Assembly: GCA_046728115.1 (NCBI GenBank)
Contig: JBKPDW010000016.1
Span: 1 to 22,492, forward strand
DNA length: 22,492 bases
Direction of reading: 5' to 3'
Source of the DNA: CAVSWN01 sp046728115
GTDB lineage: Bacteria; Acidobacteriota; Vicinamibacteria; Vicinamibacterales; CAVVIG01
Made by a program: the position numbers and the translations under genes
Part shown: positions 1 to 8,136 of the stretch, one piece after another
Layout of the letters: the number at the start of each line of letters is the position of its first letter
How positions within the stretch are numbered: the stretch's first letter is position 1
Notes under the pieces: generated by a model
Seen by the model: the letters and a program-made list of their open reading frames with translations, nothing else
What the model was told of the DNA's origin: nothing
The model's database searches: none

Positions 1-318
1 GTGTAGTACTCACCGATGGCTGTCAGCCTTGGTACCTCGCGCTCCTCCTCGAATAACCGAATTCACGGATTCCACAACAGATTGCGGATCTGCGCCTCGC
101 CCGGCGGCAGTTCGATGACGGGTCCGCCACCAATCGGCTGCACGCGCCGTCCGAAAGGCGACCCATTGGCAATCTGGGGAAATTGCGCCCGCAGGATCGC
201 GATAGCCAACGGGGCCGAACTGGTGCGCGGTGGCGATCCACGAGAACCGCGCGGGATCCGGTTCTGGAGTTTGGCGCGCCCGGAACCTCGCGGCCATCAC
301 GCCGGCGCCCACGAACAC
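1..318 (-). pseudogene. Broken TolB/WD40-like beta-propeller protein, fragment
   Basis: Reading right to left, one frame encodes a hydrophobic stretch (ILILIVFVGAGVM), a proline-rich linker and an AISPDxQWVAF segment typical of TolB/WD40-type propeller blades. Between about 153 and 144 the reading jumps frame. The continuation, VQPIGGGPVIELPPGEAQI then RNLLWNP, lies in another frame and meets a TGA at 65-63; beyond it the same frame reads IRLFEEEREVPRLTAIGEYY to the window edge. One frameshift plus one stop suggests a decayed gene or sequence errors near the contig end. No convincing start codon was found: the frame is open back to the stop codon of the upstream cupin gene, and 318 is only the first GTG. 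A membrane segment before a propeller is common in acidobacterial kinases and CadC-like regulators, so this may be the C-terminal half of such a protein. The family assignment is inferred from short motifs only. Confidence 0.4.
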
Positions 319-378
319 AATCAGGATGAGAATCGCGGCGCGAGCCGTAAGCCTCGCGCCGCGATGGCAAGGCGCACG

Positions 379-870
379 CTATTTCGTCGTGCGGTTGTTC
401 CGCGGATCGTCCGACGGGTTCACATACTTGAATTCCACCGGCCCTTGTCCGTAGAGCACGACGGTCGTTTCCTGGGTGGTGTACGCAAAGTGGTTCATGT
501 TGGCGGATGCCAGGAAGTACCCACCGACCGTCAACGTCTTGTTGGCAGCGGCGCCCTTCATGAGCTTGTCTCCCATGCCGACGCCAAACGCGCCCGAAGT
601 GACGACGACATTCTCGTCAGTGGGATGCGAGTGGGCCGGAATCGCGTAGTTCGCCGGGAACTTCAACCGAACGGCGTATGGCACGGATTTCGTCGGGTCG
701 CCCGACAAGACCGCGATCTGGGCGCCCGCCGGAAGGAAGGGAGGCGCCGGTCCCCATTGTGCGTCGCCCGGCGCGGCGATGACGTGCGCGGACTGCGCCG
801 TCATCGGCGTGGAGAAGCCCACGGCCGACAGGATGGCCCCGGCTGTGATGATCGATGCGATCGTCTTCAT
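379..870 (-). CDS. Secreted small cupin-domain protein
   Basis: A 163-residue protein with an N-terminal signal peptide (MKTIASIITAGAILSAVGFS, cleaved near the AQSA segment) followed by one cupin barrel. Candidate metal ligands are visible: H80 and H82 in AHSHPTDE, E86, and H127 in the second motif ANMNHFAY. The ATG at 870 is preceded by GGAGGAAAC, a strong ribosome-binding site; a longer open frame upstream is ignored for that reason. Small exported cupins of this type are common in Acidobacteriota and usually lack an assigned substrate. The gene lies between a LuxR-type regulator (174 bases upstream) and a broken propeller gene downstream, all on the same strand. The enzymatic role is unknown; metal binding is an inference from the histidine pattern. 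Confidence 0.85.
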   Translation of the reverse strand: MKTIASIITAGAILSAVGFSTPMTAQSAHVIAAPGDAQWGPAPPFLPAGAQIAVLSGDPTKSVPYAVRLKFPANYAIPAHSHPTDENVVVTSGAFGVGMGDKLMKGAAANKTLTVGGYFLASANMNHFAYTTQETTVVLYGQGPVEFKYVNPSDDPRNNRTTK

Positions 871-1044
871 GTTTCCTCCATTCGGTGACCGCGGTCGTGC
901 GGCCGCCAGCAGCACATCACTGTAGAGACCCGAGACCGACTGCGCGTCCCCTGGCCGGGTCATTCTCGAAGTGGCCTGCAAAATGGCCCGATCGGGCCAC
1001 AACGAGTCCGGGGCGTCGAGACAGGGACGGAAGTCGGGGCGGCG
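871..1044. other. Short intergenic region upstream of the cupin gene
   Basis: No gene, RNA or convincing terminator was seen. It contains the ribosome-binding site of the cupin gene at its left end and presumably that gene's promoter, but no clear -35/-10 pair could be assigned. Confidence 0.4.
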
Positions 1045-2730
1045 TTAGCTCAGAATGCCGCGGCGGGCGGCCTGAGCGACGGCAGCCGCCCGGGACGATA
1101 CGCTGAGCTTGGAGAAGATATTCGCCACGTGCCGGTGAATGGTGTGCTCGCTGAGGAACAGTCGCTCCCCGATCATCTGATTGCTGAGCCCGCTCGCCAC
1201 CAGGCGAAGGACCTCCAGTTCGCGGTCGGTGAGCCCGGCCGCATTGGTGTCAGGACGGCGCGCAGCCGAATCGCCCGACGGCGGCGGCATCGAACGATGG
1301 AGCGAGTCGAGCAGTGACCGTGCGGTAGCGATGTCCAGTTCGGCTTTCAGCTGCACCAGAACATCAAGCGCATACCGCGCCTCCTGCGCGGCGGCGCTCG
1401 CGTGCCCCAGCGAGGCGAGCGCGCGGGACAACTCTATGCGCGCACGCGCCAGCTCGTAGGGAGCGCCGCTCTTGAGATACAGATCGACGGCGTCTTCGAG
1501 AAGGGGACGCGCCTTGTTCGCATCTCCTGTCGCCAGCGCGACGCGTCCAGCCGCAAGATTCGCGGTGGCCGCAAGCGGCGCTGTGCCGACGATGGTTGCG
1601 ATCGCCGAGAGCTCGGCGAGAGCCGTTTTCGCCGCCTGTTGTTCACCCGCGGCCGCGAGAGCACGCACCAGCAGATCGAGACCGGCTGCGCGATCCGTTC
1701 GGTTGTGCGGCAGCACGTGCCGGAGATAGCGCTCGGCCTGCTCGGCCGCCGTGCGCGAGTCACCGCGATCGAACGCCAGCTCGGCGCGTCCGAGCATCGA
1801 AAGTGGGTGCGATTCGTACTGATCGAACATCGCCGCCGCCTCGACGAGCCGTCCCTGCCGGCGCCGCAACTCGGCCAGCCGAACGGCGCCGTCGGCAGTC
1901 ATCGCCGGCCGACTTGCCGCCAGTTCCTGCGTGGCGGCCATCAGCTCCTGTTCGGCCTCGTGCCACGTTCCGCGCCACATACAGAGCGCCGCGTACTGCG
2001 TACGGCAGACCGCGAAGAGCGGCCGTAATCCCCACTTCTCGCAGAATGCTTTGAGACGCGTGCACCACTGCAGCGCACGGTCGTAATCCCGAACGCGATC
2101 GCACGCGGCGATCATGTAGCAGCAGGACAATCCGATCGCGACGAGATCCGTCAGTTCGCCGGCGACGACCGCCGCATTCACCTCGTCGAGCGCGCGCATG
2201 CCCTCGGCAACTGCGCCGGAGGCAACGAGCGCGAGACCGGCGACGGCCCGACCGAGCATCTCGTAGTCGATGCTTCGCACGGCCTGTGCAATGCGGATCG
2301 CCCTGGCTGCATGCGCGTGCGCCCGATCGGGATCGCCTTCTTCGAGGAGCGCGAGTGCGCCTTCCCGGCATTCGAGCCAGGCATGTTCAACCGACTCGGG
2401 TTGGCCTTCCAGCAACCGGCGTGCGCGCTGCAGCCATCCGTTTGCGACGGCGTTTTCGCCGCGAAACGCCCAGCAGTCCCACGCCAGCCAGACGGCGACG
2501 CGCGCCGCACCCGCGGAATTGCCCGCATCCAGAAACAGGCGATAGGCGCGCTCACGCGCGTCGAAGACGATGTCCGCGAGGTCGAGCCACCAGGCTGCCA
2601 GACCGAGGCCCTCGAGCGCCTCCGGCGTCTCGCGCTCGCGCAAGGCGGCCTCGAAGGCGTGGCGCGCCTCGGCCCACGCGCCCCGCGCGAGCGCCTCCTC
2701 CGCGGCGCCTCGTTTGGATGAAACGGACAT
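1045..2730 (-). CDS. TPR-containing LuxR-family transcriptional regulator
   Basis: A 561-residue protein. Residues about 1-480 are alanine- and arginine-rich helical repeats of TPR type (for example GAWAEARHAFEAALRERE near the start and repeated A-x-A-L-A helices). The last 62 residues are a LuxR/GerE helix-turn-helix: LTDRELEVLRLVASGLSNQ, then a recognition-helix region with SEHTIHRHVANIFSKL. There is no receiver, kinase or AAA ATPase domain, so this is neither a classical response regulator nor a full MalT-like protein. TPR regions in such regulators usually bind a partner protein or peptide. The start ATG at 2730 has only a weak GAGCGG element upstream. It is transcribed divergently from the DUF4159 gene, with 61 bases between the two starts, and could regulate that gene or the cupin gene on its own strand. 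The target is unknown. Confidence 0.87.
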   Translation of the reverse strand: MSVSSKRGAAEEALARGAWAEARHAFEAALRERETPEALEGLGLAAWWLDLADIVFDARERAYRLFLDAGNSAGAARVAVWLAWDCWAFRGENAVANGWLQRARRLLEGQPESVEHAWLECREGALALLEEGDPDRAHAHAARAIRIAQAVRSIDYEMLGRAVAGLALVASGAVAEGMRALDEVNAAVVAGELTDLVAIGLSCCYMIAACDRVRDYDRALQWCTRLKAFCEKWGLRPLFAVCRTQYAALCMWRGTWHEAEQELMAATQELAASRPAMTADGAVRLAELRRRQGRLVEAAAMFDQYESHPLSMLGRAELAFDRGDSRTAAEQAERYLRHVLPHNRTDRAAGLDLLVRALAAAGEQQAAKTALAELSAIATIVGTAPLAATANLAAGRVALATGDANKARPLLEDAVDLYLKSGAPYELARARIELSRALASLGHASAAAQEARYALDVLVQLKAELDIATARSLLDSLHRSMPPPSGDSAARRPDTNAAGLTDRELEVLRLVASGLSNQMIGERLFLSEHTIHRHVANIFSKLSVSSRAAAVAQAARRGILS

Positions 2731-2791
2731 CGATACCGCTCAAGATTAGCGAATACGCGAGAAAAGTTCTCGCTCGACGGCATGACCGTCT

Positions 2792-3700
2792 ATGATGAGA
2801 GGCGACAAGTTCCTTATGCCGTCCCTGTCCGGTCGACGCGTTACCACCGCCCTGGTCACCGCGGTTCTGGCCACGGTCGCAACGGTTGCGTTCGCGCAGC
2901 GCGGTCAGCGTCAGGATCCGGATTGGCAGCCCCGCATCTGGGTCGGCGGCGGGCGATTTTTCCGTGATCCGCCGAAATGGGCCAAGCCGGCGGACTTCGA
3001 CGGCCAGTGGACGTACTGTCGTGGCTTCTACGACAGCAACCGATACGAGGACGGCGGGCAGGGGTGGCGCACCGATTATCCGGGCGCCGACAACAATTTC
3101 TCCGTGCGCCTGGCCGAGCTCACGCTCGTGCGCATCAAGCTCAGGCCCGATGGCCAGCCCGACAACGTCGTCGTCCGACTCGACGACCCGTTGCTCTACC
3201 GCTGTTCGATGCTGTACATGGAAGACGTCGGCACGATGCACCTGAGCGACGACGAAATCAAAAGCCTGCGCAACTACCTGACCAAGGGCGGCTTCCTGTA
3301 CGTGGACGACTTCTGGGGCACCGACGCGTGGGAACAGTGGGCCGCCGAGATCGGCCGAGTGCTGCCACCAGGGCAATACCCGATTTTCGACATCCCGCTC
3401 GACCACGCGATCATGCACACGCTGTACGACGTGAAGGCGGTCGAGCAGGTCTCATCGATTCAGTACTGGTATCGCAACGGCGGCAGCGTCTCGGAACGCG
3501 AGCGCATCGGCGACAGCCCGCATTCGGATTTCCGCGGCATCGCGGACGACAAAGGGCGGCTGATGGTGGTGATGACCCATAACACCGACATCGCCGACAC
3601 CTGGGAGCGCGAAGGGGAGAACCGCGAGTACTTCGATCGCTTCTCCCCGGATGGTTACGCGCTCGGCGTGAACATCGTTCTGTACGGGATGACGCACTAG
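2792..3700 (+). CDS. Secreted DUF4159 domain protein
   Basis: A 302-residue protein with a basic N-terminus and a signal peptide (hydrophobic TTALVTAVLATVATVAFAQ, cleavage after AFAQ), followed by a DUF4159 domain over roughly residues 65-300. Typical family segments are visible: LSDDEIKSLRNYLTKGGFL then YVDDFWG, and near the C-terminus the NREYFDRFSPDGYALGVNIV segment. DUF4159 has a glutamine-amidotransferase-like fold, usually without a known activity, and is often found with MoxR/DUF58 genes; here those partners are absent. Two ATGs sit at 2792 and 2795 without a clear ribosome-binding site. A third in-frame ATG at 2816 lies 13 bases after a GAGG and would leave a normal signal peptide, so the true start may be 2816. 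Function unknown. Confidence 0.85.
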   Translation: MMRGDKFLMPSLSGRRVTTALVTAVLATVATVAFAQRGQRQDPDWQPRIWVGGGRFFRDPPKWAKPADFDGQWTYCRGFYDSNRYEDGGQGWRTDYPGADNNFSVRLAELTLVRIKLRPDGQPDNVVVRLDDPLLYRCSMLYMEDVGTMHLSDDEIKSLRNYLTKGGFLYVDDFWGTDAWEQWAAEIGRVLPPGQYPIFDIPLDHAIMHTLYDVKAVEQVSSIQYWYRNGGSVSERERIGDSPHSDFRGIADDKGRLMVVMTHNTDIADTWEREGENREYFDRFSPDGYALGVNIVLYGMTH

Positions 3701-3788
3701 CTCTTCTCGCTCGGCCAAGCCTCGCGCTCCACAAGGGGACCAGATTAGGCGCGGGACTTCAGCCAAGCGTCGACTCGCGTCCCAACGA

Positions 3789-5063
3789 ATGGAGCGAGAC
3801 CCTTTAGGCGAGCGTTCGAGACGCCTCTCACCACACATGACTCCCAAACCTGCTACCGAAGTCGTCGAAGCCGAAGGCCACCTCATCGACTCGCAGCTTC
3901 TCAACGCGATGTTCGACACGGTAGTCCGGCACGACGGCGCGTTCGAGGTCCTCGAGTTCCGGATCGGGCGCACGAACGACGAGCCGTCGTTCGTCTCGAT
4001 GCGCGTGACAACACCGGCCGACGATGTGCTCTCGGAGTTGCTCGCGGAACTCGTCGGCCTCGGCTGTCGCGTCGCCCGGGTCGAAGATGCGCACACGGCT
4101 GTCGCGGATCGAGACGGCTGTGCGCCCGACGATTTCTACTCGACCACCAATCATCAGACGTTCGTCCGCCGGGACGGCCAGTGGGTGCCGGTCGAGCACC
4201 AGCGCATGGACGCGACCATTGTCGTCGAGCACGGCCGCGCGCGCTGCCGCAAGCTGCGCGAGATTCGCCGCGGCGATCTCGTCGTGTGCGGGATTCATGG
4301 AATCAAGATCGTCCCGGAATTCCAGGCACGCGACCGGCTCGGTTTCGCGTTCATGACGAACGAGATCTCATCCGAGCGACGCGTGGAGGTCGGCGTCGTC
4401 CGCATCGCTGCGATGATGAAGGAAACCAAACGCGCGGGCGATCGGATCGCCGTGGTGGCGGGCCCCGTGGTCGTTCATACGGGTGGCGGATCGTACTTCT
4501 GCGATCTCATCCGCCGCGGCTTCGTGGACGTGCTCCTGGCGGGCAACGCACTCGCCGTGCACGATGTGGAACAGGCGCTCTTCGGGACGTCGCTCGGCGT
4601 CGATCTCGAGACAGGCAAGCCGATCGAAGGGGGCCATCGCCATCACATGCGCGCGATCAACGCGATCTTCCGCGCGGGTGGATTGCGTCAGGCGGTCGAG
4701 CAAAAGGTGTTGACGTCCGGGGTCATGCACGAGTGCATCGTACGCAACGTGCCGTACGTGCTCGCCGGCAGCATTCGCGACGATGGACCACTGCCGGATA
4801 CCGTTGTGAATCTGGTCGAGGCACAGGACCGGTACGCTGCTGCGCTGCAGGGCGTGAAGCTGGTGCTGGTGTTGTCGACGATGCTGCACGGGATCGGCGT
4901 TGGCAACATGCTGCCGGCATCCGTCCGGCTGGTATGCGTCGACATCAATCCGGCGGTCGTCACGAAGCTCGCCGATCGCGGGTCGTCGCAGACACTGGGC
5001 GTCGTAACGGACGTTGGATTGTTCCTTCGGCAACTCGCATCGGCGTTTGCACACGAGCAATGA
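3789..5063 (+). CDS. TIGR00300 family protein (archaeal-type ornithine cyclodeaminase-like)
   Basis: A 424-residue protein matching, from memory, the TIGR00300 / LOR-SDH family. The N-terminal part (VVEAEGHLIDSQLLNAMFD, then a FEVLEFRIGRTNDEPSF segment) is the conserved LOR-type domain. The middle and C-terminal parts look like a nucleotide-binding fold (RIAVVAGPVVVHTGGG, LLAGNALAVHDVEQALFGTS, a GGHRHHMRAINAIFRAGG segment). Family relatives include the Methanococcus ornithine cyclodeaminase and the C-terminal half of cyanobacterial ArgZ/AgrE, which convert ornithine to proline and ammonia using tightly bound NAD. The arginine-dihydrolase half of ArgZ is absent here. The start is uncertain: ATG 3789 and ATG 3837 are both in frame, neither has a clear ribosome-binding site, and family similarity begins only after the second. 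The substrate is inferred from homology and not provable here. Confidence 0.85.
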   Translation: MERDPLGERSRRLSPHMTPKPATEVVEAEGHLIDSQLLNAMFDTVVRHDGAFEVLEFRIGRTNDEPSFVSMRVTTPADDVLSELLAELVGLGCRVARVEDAHTAVADRDGCAPDDFYSTTNHQTFVRRDGQWVPVEHQRMDATIVVEHGRARCRKLREIRRGDLVVCGIHGIKIVPEFQARDRLGFAFMTNEISSERRVEVGVVRIAAMMKETKRAGDRIAVVAGPVVVHTGGGSYFCDLIRRGFVDVLLAGNALAVHDVEQALFGTSLGVDLETGKPIEGGHRHHMRAINAIFRAGGLRQAVEQKVLTSGVMHECIVRNVPYVLAGSIRDDGPLPDTVVNLVEAQDRYAAALQGVKLVLVLSTMLHGIGVGNMLPASVRLVCVDINPAVVTKLADRGSSQTLGVVTDVGLFLRQLASAFAHEQ

Positions 5064-5172
5064 ATGTCCCCCGACCCCGACGTGCCGCGGTTCTTTCGTA
5101 ACGTCACCGTCTGCTAAGCGTCGAGGCAAGCGTTCGGCTGCCGCCGGCACAAGTGCGTCGCCGGCGTGCGAC

Positions 5173-5215
5173 CTCGCGGTCGAGGGGCTCATGCTGGGCC
5201 GCGGAACGGCACGCG
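5173..5215 (+). repeat. Inverted repeat, left copy
   Basis: The first 21 bases (5173-5193) are the perfect reverse complement of 5406-5426. The similarity continues with a few mismatches through AACGGCACGCG at 5205-5215, which also matches inverted at the other copy. Weaker similarity extends outward (GAGGC and AAGCG elements about 40-50 bases upstream). The two copies are separated by about 165 bases. This looks like two members of one interspersed repeat family inserted in opposite orientation. Confidence 0.7.
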
Positions 5216-5381
5216 GAAAAACGCGGCCGATGGCAATGTCCTGACGCCCGCGTCGATGTGATTATCGCGAGATTTGGCTGGAACAAGTCAGAGCCGTGCA
5301 AATCGCAGGATTTAGGTGACACTCCTCGATCGACGCGGATACTGCGGGCCCTCGGCTCGCGTTTTATCGACTGTCGATGAT

Positions 5382-5426
5382 CGCGTGCCGTTCAACGCGA
5401 CCTCGCATGAGCCCCTCGACCGCGAG
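5382..5426 (-). repeat. Inverted repeat, right copy
   Basis: Reverse-complement partner of 5173-5215, with a 21-base perfect core at 5406-5426 (begins CATGAGCCCC, ends ACCGCGAG). Read on the minus strand, this copy sits in a short open stretch ending in a stop near 5361 (...LAQLAVEGLMRGRVERH...). The left copy read on the plus strand gives a similar DLAVEGLMLGRG, so the repeat may be a worn coding remnant or simply GC-rich repeat DNA. Confidence 0.7.
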
Positions 5427-5491
5427 TTGCGCCAGAACGGCGAACGAACAGCGCTTCGCCGCCTCACAGCAGCAGACAATCGGCCGCGCCA

Positions 5492-5995
5492 TCAGCGCCG
5501 CTTCAGGCGTCCCACGCCGCCCACCAGCAACGCCGCCTCAATCTTCGAGATGGCGCTCTCCCGGGGATGCTCAACGCCGACCAGGATCTTCCCGTCCGCC
5601 ACTTCGGCATCGTAGAGCGTCGGTTCTCGCATCGGGATCTTGGCGGTGATGAAAAGAGTGATGACGGTCGCCAGGATCGCGCCGAGCATCGTCAGCTCGA
5701 ACATGATGATCAGATTCGGCCACCAGGCGACGATGGGCATGTTGCCGGTCGGCAGCGGCCAGGCACGCGCCGTCATCCGGGTCAGCCATGTCGCCAACAG
5801 GAGACCGAGCACGCCTCCGCCTCCGGCGATCCAGAACAACCACGTCGCCTTGTCGCGGTTACTGAACTCGTACTCTTCTATGGGCTCCGACGAAATCACG
5901 ACGATCTCGGGTTCGGCGAGGCCGGCGGCACGAAGCCGATCGACGGCCTGTTGCACGTCGTCCGGCTCCGTGAAGAGCGCGTAGATGGCGCTCAC
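5492..5995 (-). CDS. actD: Alternative complex III subunit ActD (DUF3341)
   Basis: A 167-residue protein of the DUF3341 family. It has a soluble N-terminal region (SAIYALFTEPDDVQQAVDRL, a small alpha/beta domain), two transmembrane segments (about WLFWIAGGGGVLGLLLATWL and NLIIMFELTMLGAILATVI), and a charged C-terminal tail. ActD is an integral-membrane structural subunit of alternative complex III, the quinol:electron-acceptor oxidoreductase that replaces cytochrome bc1 in many bacteria. The start is GTG at 5995: it overlaps the actC stop codon (GTGA) and has GGAGGG ahead of it, so the longer open frame is rejected. It is the last gene of the act cluster; no actF follows. Confidence 0.88.
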   Translation of the reverse strand: MSAIYALFTEPDDVQQAVDRLRAAGLAEPEIVVISSEPIEEYEFSNRDKATWLFWIAGGGGVLGLLLATWLTRMTARAWPLPTGNMPIVAWWPNLIIMFELTMLGAILATVITLFITAKIPMREPTLYDAEVADGKILVGVEHPRESAISKIEAALLVGGVGRLKRR

Positions 5996-7347
5996 GGGTT
6001 CGCCCTCCAGAGCTCGTGCGCGCGACGCTGTGCGGGCGTCTCCTGCGGAAACGGATGCTCGCCAACCTTCAATTCCCACACCGAGATGATGGGCACGAGT
6101 TTCGCGAACAACGCATACAGCAACGTCATCGCCGCGAACGTCGACGTCGTGATGATGATTTCAACGGGCCGCGGACGATAGTGACCCCACGTGTAGCTCA
6201 GGTACTTGTGCCCCAGCGACGGAACGATGATCAGAAAGCGCTCGAGCCACATCCCCACCAGAACGGTGGAGGATGCGACGACGCAGCCCGTGATGGTCCG
6301 CAGCTTCCTGAGCGAAAGGATGGCGAGCGGAATCACGAAATTGCAGACGATCATCGTCCAGTAGAGCGGCGCGAACGAGCCGCGCTGCGTGACCCAGAAG
6401 ACCTCCATCTCGGCCTGGTCGTTGCCATACCAGGTCGTCAACCGCTCGGCGAAGAGGAAGTAGGCCCACAACAGGCACATCATCAGGAGCAGCTTGCCGA
6501 GATTCTGGAAATGCACCGGGTGCAGGTAGTTCTCGAGGTGCAGGAGCTTCCGCAACGTCGCCATCGCGACGATCAGCGCGGCGATGCCGCTGAAAATCGC
6601 GCCCGCGACGAAGTAAGGCCCGAACATCGTCGAGTGCCACATCGGCACGGGTGCCATAGAGAAATCGAAGGACACGATGGTATGGACCGAGACAGCGACC
6701 GGAATGATGGCAATGGCCATGATCTGCATGGCTGATTCGAGCCTGTGCCACTGCTTTGTCGTCCCTTGCCAGCCGAGCGCCAGAACACCGTAGAACCGCC
6801 GGCGCCAGCCGGTGGTCTTGTCGCGGACGAGCGCGAAGTCTGGAATCATCGGCAGCAGGAGGAACAGCACGCTGCCGGTGAGATACGTGGTGATCGCGAA
6901 GAAATCCCAGACGAGCGGCGATCGAAAATTTGGCCAGATCATCCGGCTCGACGGATAGGGCACCAGCCAGAAGAACAGCCACGGCCGCCCGAGGTGGATG
7001 ATCGGAAACATCGCGCCGATCATCAGGGCAAACACCGTGATCACTTCCGCGCAGCGCGTGACCGGGCGACGCCAGCCTGCATTGACGAGGCGCAGAATGG
7101 CGGAGATCAGCGTGCCAGCGTGACTGATCCCGATCCAGAAGACGAAATTCGTGACGTAGAACGCCCAGTAGATCGGCATGGCGATGCCGGTCATCCCGAA
7201 GCCCCTGTACATCTGGTAGAACCACGTCGCCAGTCCAGTCGCCACGATGGCGCCGAGGAACGTGATCAGGAGGTAAAAGCGCCATGAGGTCTGCAGCATC
7301 GGCCGCATCAGGTCGTCGGTCAGGCGCTTTGTGAGGGCTTCGTTCAT
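5992..7347 (-). CDS. actC: Alternative complex III quinol-binding subunit ActC (NrfD/PsrC family)
   Basis: A 451-residue polytopic membrane protein of the NrfD/PsrC family with about ten predicted transmembrane helices. Family features include the early PIYWAFYVTNFVFWIGISHA segment, PIIHLGRPWLFFWLVPYP, and the ENYLHPVHFQNLGKLL loop. In alternative complex III this subunit holds the quinol site on the periplasmic side and passes electrons to the ActB iron-sulfur chain; proton translocation through it has been proposed. The start ATG at 7347 overlaps the actB2 stop codon (ATGA, 4 bases), and its own stop overlaps the actD start, so translation of the three genes is probably coupled. Length is normal for ActC. 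The ActC assignment over other NrfD proteins rests on the neighbouring ActD, ActA and ActB genes. Confidence 0.92.
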   Translation of the reverse strand: MNEALTKRLTDDLMRPMLQTSWRFYLLITFLGAIVATGLATWFYQMYRGFGMTGIAMPIYWAFYVTNFVFWIGISHAGTLISAILRLVNAGWRRPVTRCAEVITVFALMIGAMFPIIHLGRPWLFFWLVPYPSSRMIWPNFRSPLVWDFFAITTYLTGSVLFLLLPMIPDFALVRDKTTGWRRRFYGVLALGWQGTTKQWHRLESAMQIMAIAIIPVAVSVHTIVSFDFSMAPVPMWHSTMFGPYFVAGAIFSGIAALIVAMATLRKLLHLENYLHPVHFQNLGKLLLMMCLLWAYFLFAERLTTWYGNDQAEMEVFWVTQRGSFAPLYWTMIVCNFVIPLAILSLRKLRTITGCVVASSTVLVGMWLERFLIIVPSLGHKYLSYTWGHYRPRPVEIIITTSTFAAMTLLYALFAKLVPIISVWELKVGEHPFPQETPAQRRAHELWRANP

Positions 7348-8036
7348 GCCTGCTGTTGCCGGGAGAGGTAGGTCACCTTCGGGAGGGTGCCGACATCTTC
7401 GAGGAGCTTGGAGCCGCGCGGCGACCGCGAGAGCCGCGACACTTCGCTGTCAGGATCGTTCAGATCGCCGAACACGAGCGCTTTCGCCGAACAGGATTGC
7501 ACGCACGCCGGCTTGATGTCGCCGTCTTTCAGCTCGCGCTTGGTCGCCTTGGCGTCGATCTGTGCGGCATTGATGCGCTGGACGCAGAACGTGCACTTCT
7601 CCATCACGCCGACTTCGCGGACCGATACGTCCGGGTTGAGCTGCAGATGGAGCGGCTTGGGCCACTGCGGGTTGAAGAAATCGAAGAACCGCACGTTGTA
7701 GGGACATGCGTTGGCGCAGTAGCGCGTCCCGATGCAGCGGTTGTAGACCTGCGCGTTGAGCCCTTCGTCGGTGTGGTGGCTGGCATAGGTCGGACACACC
7801 GGCTCGCACGGCGCCGCGTCGCATTGCTGGCACATCACCGGACGGAACTTCAGCCGCGCGTCGGGAAAATCGCCCTCCCAGTACCGCTCGACGCGGATCC
7901 AGTGCATCGCGCGCCCTCGGCCGGCCTGTTCCGGTCCAACAGTGGGAATGTTGTTTTCGGCGTGACACGCCGTCACACACGCGCCGCAGCCCGTGCAGCG
8001 ATCGAGATCGACGGCCATACCCCATTTATGCGGCAT
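7344..8036 (-). CDS. actB: Alternative complex III iron-sulfur subunit, separate ActB2 (ferredoxin-like)
   Basis: A 230-residue ferredoxin-type electron-transfer protein. Cysteine groups are C14-C17-C20-C24 (CTGCGACVTAC), C69-C72-C77-C81 (CQQCDAAPCEPVC), C101-C107-C111 (CIGTRYCANAC) and C148-C151-C178-C182. In the third group T104 stands where DmsB/PsrB-type proteins usually have the second cysteine (CIGCRYC), which fits three [4Fe-4S] and one [3Fe-4S] cluster as known for ActB. In the well-studied Rhodothermus and Flavobacterium enzymes this domain is fused to the C-terminus of the molybdopterin-like domain; here it is a separate gene. The chosen ATG at 8036 (MPHKWGMAVDLDRC) is just before family similarity. 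The frame stays open upstream to 8132, but that part is encoded by low-complexity repeat DNA. Confidence 0.9.
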   Translation of the reverse strand: MPHKWGMAVDLDRCTGCGACVTACHAENNIPTVGPEQAGRGRAMHWIRVERYWEGDFPDARLKFRPVMCQQCDAAPCEPVCPTYASHHTDEGLNAQVYNRCIGTRYCANACPYNVRFFDFFNPQWPKPLHLQLNPDVSVREVGVMEKCTFCVQRINAAQIDAKATKRELKDGDIKPACVQSCSAKALVFGDLNDPDSEVSRLSRSPRGSKLLEDVGTLPKVTYLSRQQQA

Positions 8037-8056
8037 CAACAACTCGCTTCTTGACC

Positions 8057-8100
8057 GTGCCGGGTGCCACGGTGCCACTGTGCCAGGGTGCCGGTGCCAC
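8057..8100. repeat. Degenerate GGTGCC repeat cluster
   Basis: GTGCC occurs five times in about 45 bases, with GGTGCC, GTGCCA and GTGCCGG variants. The motif is the reverse complement of the GGCACC core of the array at 8137-8196, so the two blocks can base-pair in a transcript across the actB1-actB2 gap. Confidence 0.6.
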
Positions 8101-8136
8101 CCGCGACATGACGCGCGGTGCTGAGTGTGCACCCGG

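Larger units (their letters stand above)
5064..5491. other. 428-base noncoding region between convergent genes
   Basis: It lies between the ends of two convergent genes. No supported gene was seen; all open frames are short and of arginine/serine-rich composition. Its only recognisable content is the pair of inverted repeat copies at 5173-5215 and 5382-5426. An ActF gene, which could be expected next to actD, is not here. Confidence 0.6.

Noticed and set aside
16..888. A 290-codon plus-strand open frame opposite the cupin gene and the propeller fragment
   Set aside because: Its composition is Arg/His-rich shadow coding, while the minus strand has a signal peptide, cupin motifs and a ribosome-binding site.
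2552..3418. Minus-strand open frame overlapping the DUF4159 gene and the LuxR gene start
   Set aside because: It overlaps two supported genes and has no family similarity.
5064..5491. A tRNA or small structured RNA
   Set aside because: No cloverleaf with a T-loop GTTCGAATC-like core could be built; the only structure is the inverted repeat pair.
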